Shown here: piece after piece, positions 30,125 through 41,639 of the stretch
How the letters are laid out: every line of letters starts with the position of its first letter
How positions within the stretch are numbered: the first letter of the stretch is position 1
NCBI GenBank assembly: GCA_964017195.1
Contig: OZ024897.1
Coordinates: 35,561,536-35,625,535 of the forward strand
Source of the DNA: Siderastrea radians
Lineage: Eukaryota; Cnidaria; Anthozoa; Scleractinia; Rhizangiidae
Reading direction: 5' to 3'
DNA: 64,000 bases
Program-made: the position numbers and the translations under genes
Notes under the pieces: model-generated
What the model was told of the DNA's origin: nothing
The model's input: the letters and a program-made list of their open reading frames with translations, nothing else
Databases searched by the model: none

Positions 30125-33100
30125 CACTGAATATGTGTACAACAGGATTAGAAAAACAATTGACATGTTGGTTGGCGTTAACTCTGTTGCCCTTAGATGT
30201 TTTTTAATTGATTTTCATCTTTTTTTACCTAAAATTGTTTGATTTCACATTTTTTCCCTTAGGAATGACTCGTGATGATCTTTTCAATACGAATGCTTCC
30301 ATCGTGCAAACCCTCACAGAAGCTTGTGCCAAGTAAATATTGTATTTTTTATTGCATATTGCATTTTATGTTGCGTATTGCATTCGTGTGTTTGTAACAG
30401 GTTAGCCCAGATTAATTTTGATGCAATTTTTTTTTTACACAGGTTTTGTCCAAAGGCTATAATTTGTATCATTTCAAATCCGGTAAGTCTTTTGCAGACA
30501 TCAGTTGTTCAAAGTATGTGAAGTTGTGAGGTATGTATAGACAGAGAAGATTTGCTCATTGATAATTCTTCAAATTTCTGTAGGTGAATTCAACTGTTCC
30601 AATTGCAAGTGAAGTATTCAAGAAAGCAGGTGTTTATGATCCTGCAAGGTAAGGTGCCGACACATCTGTCTTGATGAAAATGCCAGTAGTTTAGGGAATG
30701 ATTCAATTGGATGAGTACTGCTAGTTTGTCTGGTGTGATCCTGAAGAAGACTGTTGTTGGAGACTGATATATTTTGGTAGCCGTTGCAGAGAAAACTGAT
30801 CCTGTGTAACGTCATTGACAACTGTATGTCAAAGATTACTGCTTTTAATCAAATTGACACTTTTAATGTTTGGAGGCTTGGCATATGCTGAAGAAGGGCT
30901 ATGCCCGAAACGTTTGTGCCTTTACAAACTATGACACCTTAACGTGTTTAACTCGCGTATTAACTTTTTCTTATTATCACTGGTGTCACGCATCAACTGA
31001 GCTTTGTCTCTTCTTTTGCTGAAATAGTCAGTCTGTCATTCCAGTGATCACTTTCTCATAATTTGTCTCAGAAATTAAGGACCTTTAGGTTCAAGTGTCG
31101 CTTACCAGTACAACTTTTTTCTCTATTGCTAAACAACAGGAAGGAGTGAGGACTGGTAAACTTCAGTAGTTTTATAATTCAAAAGTCGTATTCATACATA
31201 ATCTTGTCCTCCTGGTCAAACCTAAAGGTTGCCATTATGTGACAGTGGAATGCATGGTTCCCTTTATTTAATGTCTATTTTTTGAGACCCAAACAAAAGC
31301 TGGAGTCACTTTCTTACCACCTCATCAATGTAACCAACTGCCATCTTGTCCAGTCCTAACCTGTACTTCAATAGATTAACCACTTGAAATGACAATGAAG
31401 TAGTCTAATTTATCTTTTCAATTATTATATTTGTTTTTTGGTAACCAGTTTTGTTGCCACTGGCATCTTGTCTTCTTATCTATGCTGCTTTCCTCTGTTG
31501 TGTCCCCTTCCTCTTTGTAGAGTCTATATTATTAATTGGACCACATAACTGATACAAGCAAATTTAAATGACTGGCTGGCGATCATAGCAGCAGGTTTCC
31601 ATTGTGTATTGTCAGTCTACCTGTTATACTTGAAATGGCATTGTACAGTGTTTTGTTTTTATTTCCAGAATCCTAGGTGTTACCACACTGGACATTGTGA
31701 GAGCAAATACATTTGTTGCTGAAATTAAGGTAAAGTGGTCTGTCCAGGGTAACAAACCCTGGCTGTTACTACCCCACTAATGCCTGCTGAAGCCAAAATA
31801 AAGTGGTGCTAGTCATACTGTCATGAACATAAGAGCTGTTGATCACACTGGCTGTCCCTCTTGTTCCAGTTCAGGTGGCTGTATAATTGAGCAGTGATTA
31901 AAGATGGTGCCTCCTTTTGTTACTGCAGGTTTTTTAAGGACAGCACTTCAAAGACACCTTTGCACAGTTTATAACTATATAGGAAAAACACATCTTGGCA
32001 AGGGCTGTTCCTGTCCAAACATAAAACTGGGGGCAGCCATGCATTTTTCAGAGATAGTCAAGCTTAAATTGCCAAAAAAAGCACTACATTGTCAAGTATG
32101 GTGAAGCTTTTTAGAGTTATAGTTGCTTAATTGTCTCTGAAAAATATGCAGTTACCCACAATTTCTTTTTGAATTCCAGTACCCCTTCCTAAGATCTGCT
32201 TTTCCCACAAAGTCATAAACCGAGCAAAAATACCTCTGTGTTAGGAGGTACCAGGGATCCATATTAGCTTTTTTTCAAACTCGTCCGCCGGGCAAGTATG
32301 TCAGAAAAGATATTTGCCCTGACAAAATTTTAGTTGCCCATTCAAAACTGCGTAATAATTTAGATGCAGTTAACAACAAGTAAGTGGAAAGGTTGCATTT
32401 TATTTTCACTGTTACTGCAGCAGCATCGCAGTAAGGCTCCCGTCAACACTTTCATTTTACAATTTCAACCACACAGACTTAAAAGATAGACCTACTTTGC
32501 ATGTCAAACGTTCACTGTGTAACATTTGATTTTCCACGTTTAAATTATGAGTACTTCTTGATCAAACTTTCAATTTGGCGTTCTTCAACGTCACTGTCCA
32601 CGTCACTTGCATCCTTAACACCACTGTCATTGTCATCTAAATCTTCTCCCTTGCAAGGACATCCAAGTCTCCACCTGCATCACTCTTTTCCTCCTCTTCC
32701 TCTTGATCATCCACTGTAACCTCGTCGGCATCACCAATGTGCCACAACTCATGTGCGGCCAGAGAGCGAGAGTTTACATGTTTGCATATTGCTGCAGTAC
32801 TTCAGCAATCGAGAACAAAAAATTGAGACTGCAAACATTTTACTTCTGAGAGTACCGCATAAGATGTCTTATACGTGCAACGAAACGAATTTGACAGTAC
32901 AGAATAACCGAATGGCTGGTGGACATTCAAAACGCAGGTACATTAACTAGTGAGAAATTGAAGAAAAAATTTTCGCTCCTTAAAACTTACTCGTCCGCCG
33001 GACGAGTGTGTGATTTTTGATACTCGTCCGTAGGACTTTGTAGTCGTCTCGGACGACCTGACGACTGCTAATATGGATCCCTGAGGTACCATCCTTATTT

Positions 33101-36100
33101 AAGCCTTTGGCCTCATCTCCTTCACCTAGCCAGACTAACAGGGAGCATCACTGTCAAAAACAGTAGGGGACGGTGGCCTCTCAACATTCATTCAGTACTT
33201 GGGTGGATAGTGTGAAAACTTCTGCCAATTACACTTAATTATACCAACATCCAGTCTCACCTTTTAACGTCTGTGAACTGCAGTTGAATATAAATTATAT
33301 TAGGGAAAATGTGCTATATAAATCTCATTATCATCATTCACTACTTTAGAGTCAACATTATACTTATTATTATTTATATATTTCTAATTGTATTGCAGGG
33401 TCTGAATGTGGATGATGTTAATGTACCTGTCATTGGTGGGCACTCTGGTATTACAATTCTGCCGCTTCTTTCACAGGTGCTGTTCAGTACTTATTTAGAC
33501 TATGAGCCTACACTGAATTGAATGCACAAATGAATGTAAACATCCCTTTTATTTAAGTACAGTAGTCCAGGGCTGTGATTAAGGTTTGAGTCGCTTGTTG
33601 CTTTGATATACCTGTAACAAACTTGTTACCCCGCCCTGACGGCGGGGTTTAGTAATACCCGTTTTTTACCCCGCCGTGAGGACGGGGTCTAGTAATACCC
33701 GTTTCTTTTTTTGTTGTTGTTGTTTTTTTGGGTGCTCACTTGCCCCAGACCTCCGGTTTTGGCTCGGCCAAACGAATACTCGTGGCCTCTTTTGCTACAC
33801 AGGTTAGGGCTCGTATCTTGAGTGGCCGTAATATATTTTTCACCCTAGGGGAGGGACAACAACGGCGGGGTGAAATGCCCCTGGGGCTTTTCTTGTTCCT
33901 TTTTGAGTGAATTATACCAGGGAGAGGAAAGTTCACCTGTAACATTTAGATCCCATCAAGCACACTCAGCTGTGACAGATCTGGTTTGCAACCCTTAAGG
34001 ACAGTGCCTCCTAATACAGGTATTTGTGCAAAGGTTGTGGGAAAAAAGCAGATCTTAGCAAGGGTCATTGAAATCCAAAAAGAAAAATCTGGGTAACCAT
34101 GCATTTTTCAGAGATAATTATGCAATGATAATTCTAAAAATGCTTTTTAATACAGAACATTTTCTTTCCAAAATTAAGTTTAGTTATCTCTGAAAAAGGC
34201 ATGTTTACTCCCAATTTTCTGTCTGGATTCTGATAGCCCTTGCTAAGATCTGGTTTTCTTACATGTACATGGTCATAAACTGCACAAAAGTATCTTTGTA
34301 TTAGTAGGCACCATCCCTCAGAAACCTGAGTATCTCGAACCAGACCTGAGATAGGCAGGACGTATGCACTGTAACAAAAGGAGGCACCGTCCTTAAAATG
34401 TTACAACCTGGGGATGTCTATGTTTTTTGGTCAAAACTATATTGGAATTAAAACCAAGTTCCTTAAACTGCACATGAAATGTTCCTAGAATACCAAGATG
34501 GAGACATCAAGGGAGTCAAACAAATCACAATCAGTTTTTAAGGAAGTGCTTAAAAAGATTTGCTTATTTTTCTCAAGCTGCAATTCATTTTCCTTCTGGT
34601 TATTTGTAGCCTAAGACAGAAAGCTACATGTAGTAGAGTAATGTTGAACAAAACTGAACCATTATTATCAGTTTTTTTCTGATTCCGTAGCCTGTGAGCA
34701 GGCTCTGCAGTAGGGAAAAAGCGTGAAAATAGATCAGTGAGCGGAGTGAGCCAAGCATAGACTGGGGAAGAAAGCGGGCCGCTTGTTTTCTTTGCTCTTT
34801 CCTTTTCTTCACTCTTTCCCTGACCAGAGAGCCTGTTCACTGGCTACTGATTCCGATAATCTTTTGTCATTTCAAAGAGTTGAACTACTAATAGTTTACA
34901 TAGCCTCTTTAATGACAGCCATAATACAGGGTAAAAGGTACATATTCATACATATTTGTGCCAGGTTCTGTTTACCATTGTTTTCACTTTGTATTTTCCT
35001 TTGTTTCACATACTTCCTGACCTTTTTTTTTTGTGTGTGTGTGTGTGTGTGTGTAGCCATTATCCTCTTATATTCTGATGAACGAGCAACTGTAGGCTAA
35101 CTTCATTATTGTGTCCACCCAGTAGTGACAATTATCTAATTTCTCCTTACAGTATGACTACTCAATCAAACATTGAGGTCCTGAGAATTAAGAAAATGGC
35201 CACCACAGACATGATGTCTTGGTGTAAGCAAATTCAGACTCCCAACAAGTACCTTAACACATTTATGGAGAATAGTGAGGAGAACATACATGTTGATATT
35301 TGGGCTTTAAGGGTTAACATGGACAATGACCATTGTCTTGATTGGCACTGATCCTTGTGATCATATAATGTTTCTTTTTCTCAAGACTTCTCCTAAAGTG
35401 TCATTGACTGACGAAGAGGTTGAGAAGCTTACTGACCGTATTCAGAATGCTGGTACAGAGGTGGTGAATGCCAAAGCTGGATCTGTAAGTCTTCTCTGAT
35501 CATGTCTGCTGTGTACTGTTATGATTCTTACCAAAAAAATGTAGGTAGTAGTCAATTATATTCAGAGAGTACAGTTCTTCCACAGTTAAGGAGTTAAAGT
35601 AAAAGAATGGACAGTGTGCAGTTCTTTTCGTGATGACCACAGAAACTCTTTTTAATTGCCCACACTTAGTTAGGCCTTTGGTTAGTGCAATAAAAGGAAC
35701 TTTCAGAGGTATTGAGAAAAGAAACTTTACCTTCTGTTGTGAGTTTTCTCCATTTGGTTAATTTGGAGCCTGAAGAGAAATGGGAAATGGTAATGGTGCT
35801 CAGCTACTGCACTTCCCCACCTTAGAGGTAGTGACTGTGCAATTGGACAGTCGCCCAACAAATAATACTTTTCAGTTTGTGTCCTTGCCTAAGGAACATT
35901 GCAGGTAACGAAGTCTGAACAGGACTTTATTACTTGTAAGATGCTTTGGAGGGGGACTATTTAGGGGTTGGGGGGGGGGGGTGAAGGACTAGATTGTGGG
36001 AACTGACAAATTCCCATGTGCATAGTGAGTAAGCATGTTCCTTCGTTGACCACAATTAAATTTAAGTATCATATGTGCTGATTTGTTTATCAATATTGGT

Positions 36101-38095
36101 TTAGGGATCTGCAACACTTTCAATGGCATATGCTGGAATGAAGTTTATCGCATCAGTAAGTATTTAGTAGCATGCGACCTGCAAGAGATGTTACTGGTAT
36201 GCCTGTGGCATTCAGGGATCTATAGCAGTTTCCGGTAGAGATCTGTTACTTAATGATCAATAATTAAAGGCATTTAAGAAACTCACGGTTTGGTTGATGT
36301 CTTCATTAACTTTTTCCGACACTACTATTCACACATTATTGCTCCTCTTTCAGTATTCTTAATTATTTAGAGAAACAGTTATCATCTTGTTACATTTTAG
36401 TGGGTTCTTACACCTTTTTACAATCCACAGAAACAGCCCCACCAAAACTATTATAGAAACAACTTTCCTTATGTGGAAGACTAGTTTCTTCTTTTTAATG
36501 ACACATTTTTTACCCAATCACAGAACATAGTAAAGCATCATGAAACGAAGAGGCCGGGATACATGAATTTCACGGACAGGATTTCCCAGCAGATAGTGGC
36601 GTAGCTTAAAAACCAGGAGGAGTAATTTCTGCACAGACAGCAGAATCAGTCTCGGTTACAGCAAATTGATTTTTTCGAACTTTTTTTTTCATTAAATTAG
36701 GGTACATAAGGCGAGTTTTACATGAAACACAATATTACGTCTTTTTTTCCAGGTTCTTGATGCTCTTAACGGCAAACAGGGCATGGTAGAATGTGCATTT
36801 GTCCAATCAGATATCTGTGGCACTGGCTACTTTGCGTCACCTGTTGAGCTTGGGGTATGTTAACTGTGATGTGTCATCTCTTTCCGATGTCTTTTAGGGA
36901 CGGCGAGACAGGTCAACAAAGCAAAGTTCTTTTGTCTAGCGTGTGACTTTTACCGAAATAAATACAACCAGTGAAATTAGTGAGAATGATACAAATCAAT
37001 AAAAATTGTTGAAAATCGATGCTCACAATTCTCTTAACCATCTATTTCTGACATCAGTCGATGATTACATTGTAATCGATACATTTTACTACCAATTAAA
37101 TTCGATTGTAGTGATCATTGGTTTTCTTTGATTGGGCAAGCCAAGACAATTAGCGTTGTTGAAGCAGAGGCGCGGCAAAAAGAAAAATAAAACTAGACTT
37201 CAGGGCTTGGTTGTTCGAAAGCCGATTAACGCTACTCCACGATTAAAAGTTAACCGTGGTTTTTATCTTGCTCGCTGAAATTGTCTTCAAGCGCTAATTT
37301 TAAGCTAACGGTAAAGAAAACTCTAGTTCAAAGCTAAAGGGCAAAAATATTTTGAAAAAGTCTTTATTGATTAGTACTCAAACGGGATTCAAAGTTCACC
37401 CTAATCCTAGGTTAGCTTAATCGCACTTTGAACAACTAGCCCCGGGTTGCTGTCTGAGACCAAAGTTCTTGACTGTTAATTGCCCTATTAACTGTTAATT
37501 TTCCCTTTTTTACCAAGCCAAACGGCGTGAAAACCAACCTAGGAATCGGCAAGCTTTCTGAATACGAGAAAAAGAAACTTGAAGAGGTTTGTATCATGTG
37601 ATTTAAATGGTTGAGTTAAGTGCTTTTGGTGTATTGACCCAGCTTGAAGACCACACCCCTTGAGTTAAAAGTCAGTTGCCTTAGATATCTCAGCCTCCAA
37701 CAATGAAGTGCCAAACCCACAGAACAAAGAATGTAGGTTGACCTTTGATCGATAGCATTTAGGCATTAGTACTCCTGCATTAACATATTGTATTGTATTG
37801 CATTGCATTGCATTGACTAGGGTCACGCACTGATTCCACACACAGTATCCAATGATAATGTTATGGCAGACACTACTTAGGGGAGCTAATTCCCTGACCT
37901 TATAGGAATTAGATGATCTCAGAGATGATCTCACACATTATTAGGTCTAAGGAGGTTAGACGTTCGTGGCGATTTATCCAGGGGACGATTTGACCAACAT
38001 AACCTAAGGAAATGGTTTTTTTTCCTGCTTTGCAGGTTATACCTGAGCTGAAAAAGAATATCAAGAAAGGTGAAGACTTTGTGACTGGGAAGTGA
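24859..38095 (+). CDS. MDH2: Mitochondrial malate dehydrogenase, 14 exons
   Basis: Coding exons: 24859-24930, 25078-25198, 27364-27404, 27483-27573, 30263-30332, 30443-30482, 30584-30648, 31669-31729, 33399-33476, 35386-35484, 36105-36155, 36753-36854, 37518-37586 and 38036-38095 (TGA), total 339 residues. NAD-dependent interconversion of malate and oxaloacetate in the mitochondrial matrix. [20 protein letters not shown] is an Arg/Ser-rich matrix presequence. The Rossmann loop is [10 protein letters not shown] (31-40) with Asp59 for NAD. Substrate arginines are R106 and R112 (GVPRKPGMTRDD) and R178. The catalytic pair is D175 (LDIVRANTF) and H202 (GGHSG), with [11 protein letters not shown] near the C-terminus. 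An upstream in-frame ATG at 24697 would add 54 residues. I chose 24859 because it matches the length and presequence of animal MDH2. ATTAAA about 140 bases after the stop may signal polyadenylation. Confidence 0.96.
25502..25518. repeat. Poly-C tract in MDH2 intron 2
   Basis: A pure C run; length may be unreliable in any assembly. Confidence 0.7.
25735..26722. mobile_element. DNA transposon remnant with 41-base perfect ends
   Basis: GGGCAATTCCAGAAAATATC begins an end that is exactly inverted at the right, running to CCACGACGGACGGCTT, about 41 bases. ATT flanks both sides (25732-25734 and 26723-26725), a possible 3-base duplication. Inside each end lie three or four inward copies of GGAATTCTGAAGGCA followed by a G run. 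The interior has an ORF (+, 26015-26383; [20 protein letters not shown] start) and overlapping minus-strand frames. None is recognisable. A 3-base duplication would fit PIF/Harbinger, but no transposase supports it. Confidence 0.7.
27594..28354. mobile_element. TA-flanked element with HIRAN-like ORF
   Basis: TACCGTAAACACCGGCGTAT and its inverse bound 760 bases, and GTGCGGCTTAT follows just inside each end. TA is a likely target duplication. A minus-strand ORF (27964-27749) carries the peptide below. It is in MDH2 intron 4, immediately after exon 4. Confidence 0.7.
27749..27964 (-). pseudogene. HIRAN-like domain fragment
   Basis: Reads [40 protein letters not shown] and VGHASSRR. The CEREFDN...DKFAIKVV...GETVGH pattern matches HIRAN-type modules found in helicases and in many predicted cnidarian proteins. 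It has no partner domain and no start context, so it is probably a captured or decaying transposon passenger. Confidence 0.4.
28573..29534 (+). mobile_element. hAT-type element with transposase N-terminal remnant
   Basis: The ends CAGTGCTCGAA and TTCGAGCACTG are inverted, hAT style, with CCACTAGTCC and GTCACTAGTCC repeats subterminal at the left and GACCAGTAG words at the right. An ORF with the DEKENKM motif starts at 28911. A clean 8-base duplication was not found. It is nested in the element at 28477-29827 in MDH2 intron 4. Confidence 0.6.
28911..29114 (+). pseudogene. hAT transposase N-terminal fragment
   Basis: Starts [20 protein letters not shown]. Later [20 protein letters not shown], then M, is the segment that precedes the zinc-binding cysteines in many animal hAT-like (ZNF862/ZMYM-like) transposases, where the family continues with an FCxxC. 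Here the frame diverges (KPLTCS) and stops, so only the leader survives. Confidence 0.5.
30075..30127. repeat. (ATT)n microsatellite, tail of a retroelement
   Basis: CTGGGTAAATAAAGATTG precedes a run of TTATTATT units. This is a common 3'-end form of SINE/LINE copies. MDH2 intron 4. Confidence 0.7.
30835..31010 (+). mobile_element. Penelope-like element terminal-repeat fragment
   Basis: Holds the third hammerhead core and the CTTTACAAACTATGACACC sequence after it. No coding. MDH2 intron 7. Confidence 0.5.
30888..30914 (+). ncRNA. Hammerhead ribozyme core, Penelope type
   Basis: CUGAAGA (30888-30894), a perfect 4-bp stem II (GGGC, UAU, GCCC), then GAAAC and GUU at the cleavage triplet position. 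It is the cleanest stem II of the three copies here. Confidence 0.65.
31898..33096. mobile_element. MITE copy 1 (GGTGCCTCCT ends), split by a hAT
   Basis: AAGATGGTGCCTCCTTTTG at the left pairs with the inverse GAGGTACCATCCTT at the right. The interior shares long stretches with 33996-34318, including CATGCATTTTTCAGAGATA and CCTTCCTAAGATCTG. A hAT element is inserted at its right end. MDH2 intron 8. Confidence 0.65.
32253..33082. mobile_element. Non-autonomous hAT element with perfect 8-base duplication
   Basis: AGGGATCCATATTAGC and GCTAATATGGATCCCT are the ends. GAGGTACC flanks both sides exactly (32245-32252 and 33083-33090). CGTCCGCCGG words lie subterminally at both ends. No transposase frame remains. 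Confidence 0.85.
33615..33930. repeat. Repeat with tandem ACCCCGCC...AGTAATACCCG units
   Basis: Two copies of TTACCCCGCC[..]GGCGGGGTTTAGTAATACCCG (33626-33710) are followed by (GTT)n and a CCTAGGGGAGGGACAACAAC segment. A diverged relative of the last part is near 58852-58910. MDH2 intron 9. Confidence 0.5.
33996..34318. mobile_element. MITE copy 2 (GGTGCCTCCT family)
   Basis: Intact copy: TTAAGGACAGTGCCTCCTAA at the left and ATTAGTAGGCACCATCC at the right are inverted. It shares its interior with copy 1 at 31898-33096. A further inverted end (AGGAGGCACCGTCCTTAA) lies at 34380-34398. MDH2 intron 9. Confidence 0.65.
34686..34852. mobile_element. Hairpin MITE, GTAGCCTGTGAGCAGGCTCT ends
   Basis: GTAGCCTGTGAGCAGGCTCT pairs with AGAGAGCCTGTTCACTGGCT near 34825-34848. 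Further pairing links AGGGAAAAAGCGTGAA with TTCACTCTTTCCCT. MDH2 intron 9. Confidence 0.65.
35029..35056. repeat. (GT)n microsatellite
   Basis: About 14 GT units after a T run, in MDH2 intron 9. Confidence 0.85.
37203..37444. mobile_element. MITE, GGGCTTGGTTGTTCGAAAG ends
   Basis: GGGCTTGGTTGTTCGAAAGC and the inverse of TGAACAACTAGCCCC are the ends; ATTAACGCTA and TAGCTTAATCG lie inside. Partial relatives with GTTGCTCAAAAAGTGGATAA are at 14972-15090 and, inverted, 52065-52125. MDH2 intron 12. Confidence 0.55.
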
Positions 38096-38880
38096 TTGAA
38101 TTGTACTCCATACCGCTCTGGGGGAGTTTCCATTGCTCATTCTGCTGCTAACTTATAAATATCTTGTAGATGCGCTTTAGTGTATTTCAGGAAATTGCAA
38201 ACTCTTCACGACAGCGATCTATCCAAGGATGTATTAAACATTTGTTTTATTACTTGTTTCTGGGCTCTTTTGATTTTCTCTTGTCTCAAGTGGCGTCTTG
38301 AATGAAGTGAGTGAGCATCTTTTCATCTTTAAAAAGGTCATCCCCTTGGGAAAGAGAAACAAGTTTGGTCAAAGGGGAAGAAAATTGAAGACGTACAGCA
38401 TTTTAGCGGACTTACATGTAAAAGAAGGTTAACCGTTCAATTGAGACATACACTCTTCAAGTTAAGACTTGTGAGAATTTTCATTGTTGAGAATAAGTTA
38501 ACTGTCGAAGGATGAGACTGCGACAACCATCTTTTGCAATTTATTCCACCTTTCGGGGCGTTACTTAACATAGGGCCGGGATATACTGGAGGAAACCCGA
38601 ATGGTACCGCAATAAACCCGAGTGAACCAAAATATACTGGAATGATACTGGTGTGAAACGCAACAGGACGGAACTGAAGGCTTCATTCTAAACTTGTCCA
38701 AGTCGCTCGTATCTTCTTGGAGAGAAAAGAAATATGTGTGTTCGTATGTAGTGCACAATAATGTGAAACGTGCGCAGAATGATGTCTTAACCTTATTCCC
38801 AGTGCGGGTACTAGGGTCTTTCTTTGGTTGGCCCGAGTTGCCACCATTTTGGATTGCTCAAGGCAAAGGCCCTGGGAACA
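38096..38880. other. MDH2 3'UTR and intergenic, no gene seen
   Basis: Contains the likely MDH2 3'UTR with ATTAAA near 38234. Further on lie degenerate repeats with GGGATATACTGGAGG and GGAATGATACTGG. No coding similarity. Confidence 0.4.
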
Positions 38881-38884
38881 AGGT

Positions 38885-39180
38885 TGTGGCCTGAGAAAAC
38901 ACTCGACGTTTCGCGATGTCACCTCTTGAGCACGCGTAGCACGACGTCTAAGTAACAAGCGCAGAAATTCCATACTGATGACGTATAACTACCCAGATTA
39001 AGGTAGTGCTTCTGATTGGTTGAAACGCGAGGGAAGTTCGTTTCAACCAATCAGAGGCACTACCTAGAGCTGGGTAGTGACACGTCATCAGTATGGAATT
39101 TCTGCGCTCGTTACTCAGACGTCGTTTTTCGAGGGCTCAAGTGGCGACCTCGCGAAACGTCGGCTGTTTTTTCAGGCTAA
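38885..39180. mobile_element. Near-perfect fold-back MITE
   Basis: The whole segment is one hairpin. GCGCAGAAATTCCATACTG pairs with its complement and the arms extend outward to GGCCTGAGAAAACACTCGAC and its inverse. The centre is around 39033 (GAGGGAAGTTCG). The right arm lacks a few bases. Confidence 0.75.
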
Positions 39181-39256
39181 CAAGGTTGGTGATGTCTGCG
39201 AGAACCAGATGCCATTTTCATTCAGGTGTGTGGAGCTCGCGCGCGTCCTCTACAAC

Positions 39257-39615
39257 TTAAGGCCCCCGCAAGCGAGGAATCATTGTTGCGGAAACATTGT
39301 TGAGGAAACATGTTTCCCTAAATGTTTCCCTGTTTGCGCTCGAACGAAACATTTGTTGCGGAAACATTTTTTTCAGAAACATTTTGTTTCCGGAACAAAT
39401 GTTTCCCGTTTTTGCTGCGAGGAAACAGTGTTGACTGGATTCTGTGGTCGCGTAGGCTGTATTTCCTAAAATGAGCATGCGCAAACGTCTGTTTTCAGTG
39501 AAAAGTATCTTGGTTTACCTGGAAAGGAAACATTGTTTCCCGCACGTTTGCGCGCCCAAGAAACATTCTGGAAAACAATGTTTCCGCATCAATGTTTTCT
39601 CGTTTGCGGGGGCTA
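39257..39615. mobile_element. MITE, GGCCCCCGCAAGCGAG ends with GGAAACA arrays
   Basis: Ends GGCCCCCGCAAGCGAG and TCTCGTTTGCGGGGGC are inverted. Inside are many copies of GTTGCGGAAACATTGTT or AATGTTTCC, arranged as subterminal arrays. Confidence 0.7.
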
Positions 39616-40295
39616 TAATAGCGATTTCGTGCAAGTCTAGTATCGTTCCCTTTCATTTCCGTAACATTTCGGTGTCATTCCAGTACATTCCCGTGACGTT
39701 CCAGTTCATTGTGGTGTTTATTGATGTCAATCTTTTCCAAGTACTATAAAAGCTATACGGGTTACCCGTCTAATTACGACGGGCCTGTAGGGCACAGTCT
39801 TCTAGTTCTGCAAGATTCTGGTCATGGTAGGCTTGATCTTAATGATCCTATGGGGTGGGGACGGAAGTGGGCTTATGTTTGACGACGGTTGTCTTGCTAC
39901 GCTAGGGAACGAATCAATTGTTCTAGGACGAATTACTTCCATTTCCTTCAAAGAGAAGGCTTATAGGAATGTCTGTAGCTGATAAACGAGGCATATATTT
40001 CGGGCCTTGGAGTTCCTGAGGCTTTTTGTCTTTTTTGGATAGAACAGGAATGTAATTTACTTGTATAACTACAAGCATCCTAAGCAGGAATGCCCTCTTG
40101 GATTTGTATTTTTAGGATATCCTACCTTCAGTTCTAGATGGCCTTGTCGTTTGGGGTGGATGCGTTAATATAGAGCAGCTAAATTCTTTAGAAATACTTC
40201 ATCGTAGGGCACCCAGCGTGATTTACAACTTATTTATTTTAAATTTTGAATATATGAAATTCATATATTTGAACTGCGGAATGAAGAAATAAATG

Positions 40296-40372
40296 TAAAG
40301 AAGATCCTCGCAGTTATTAACGCAACTTATGCAGTTGCGAAAAGAAAGCCTGAAAAACTCAGGCTTTATTTT
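40296..40372 (-). mobile_element. SINE body fragment
   Basis: AAGATCCTCGCAGTTATTAA and the next 45 bases are the inverse of the body of the tRNA-like SINE at 6780-7035. The tRNA-like head is missing. Confidence 0.5.
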
Positions 40373-40884
40373 ATTTATTCATTACAATTTAATGGCCTGA
40401 AACAATATACATGCTAACTTAACTGGTGAAAGACTACTGGAACAGTAGAAGATTTTCGTTTATGTATTCAACGACCATGGCGCCGAGAAAAGGGGCGAAA
40501 AATTTGCAGAAATGTTCACCCCGCAGGTGAAGACGTATCGAAGCTCGTTCTGCCCGGGGTTGTTCTGGCAGCGCTCCAAGTATAAACCAGGGTAAGAAGT
40601 TTTAAATTAATAATGTTCTGTTCCATCCTCGTGACAAGAAACAACTCTAAGTTATATCTAGCATTAACCTTCTTTTTAATATCTCGTTTATCCGTTACAA
40701 AAAAAAAATGAAATCTACGTCTACCTGTGTTTAATAATATTAAAGTCTTTACAAGAAAGAAGTTTATTTACCTGAGCTACTATAGAAGGTAAGATCTAGA
40801 GGTCGCGCAGTCACTCACGACACAAAACAGCATGATTGTGTGACAAAGGCTGGTTTAGGTGAATGGCGAAAACTGAAAAGAAAA

Positions 40885-41070
40885 CTCGTGTTCACCCAGA
40901 CCCTGCACGTCTTAGGGAGGTGGGGGACCTCGGGAAGGTGAGGTACCCCGCCTCGGTGGGGTAACCAATCTCTCCATACAATCTGTCCATACTTTTTCTT
41001 GATTGCGTTCACATCAGGTGGGGTACCCCAACGAGGCGGGTTGCCCAGTCAGCCGGGCCGGGTAACCCGC
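40885..41070. repeat. GGGGTACCCC-rich palindromic repeat
   Basis: GGTGAGGTACCCCGCCTCGG and GGTGGGGTACCCCAACGAGG in opposed orientation, plus GGGTAACCCGC. It is non-coding and probably a fold-back repeat. Confidence 0.4.
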
Positions 41071-41472
41071 TTAGCTAGATCAAATATTACAACAATTAAT
41101 CTATTGTATAAAATCCACACTGAAAGCATCAACACTCTTTAAACCAACAACAAAACACAGAATACCCTAAAGTATACTTTCTGTTTACGAAGCAAATATG
41201 TAGCTTGAATGTTTTAGGCTGCGACCGCTGCCAACGTTTTAATAGTCATAGGCCCAACTAATACACAGCTAAACTTGCATCAAATACACGGGGTGGGGGT
41301 GCGCAGGTCCTCCCCTCTCTCCCTTTAGATGGCCGATGTGGGGCATTGTCTGTTTCCACCCAGGCTTCTGTCAACCATACACTCAGGTCAACGAAACATT
41401 GGTGACCAACAACAGTCTTATTATGACCCTATCATTCCTGATCTTCCATCTTTCGTTTTCAGTAAGTATGTA

Positions 41473-41622
41473 ATATATCAAACACGAGAAAGAGTGTTTC
41501 ATCAGGATATCCAAACCCCGAGAAGTGGGTTGAAAAAACGAGGCGCAGCCGAGTTCTTTTGACCGACTTTGAGGTGTTTGGATACCTGATGAAACACTCT
41601 TTCGAGTTTTTGATATGGCTTC
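41473..41622. mobile_element. Hairpin MITE, GTGTTTCATCAGG ends
   Basis: ATATCAAACACGAGAAAGAG and the following GTGTTTCATCAGG pair with the mirrored CCTGATGAAACACTCTTTCG near 41590-41618. ATATCCAAACCCCGAG and GGTGTTTGGATA pair inside. Confidence 0.7.
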
Positions 41623-41639
41623 TCAAACCATTCATAATT

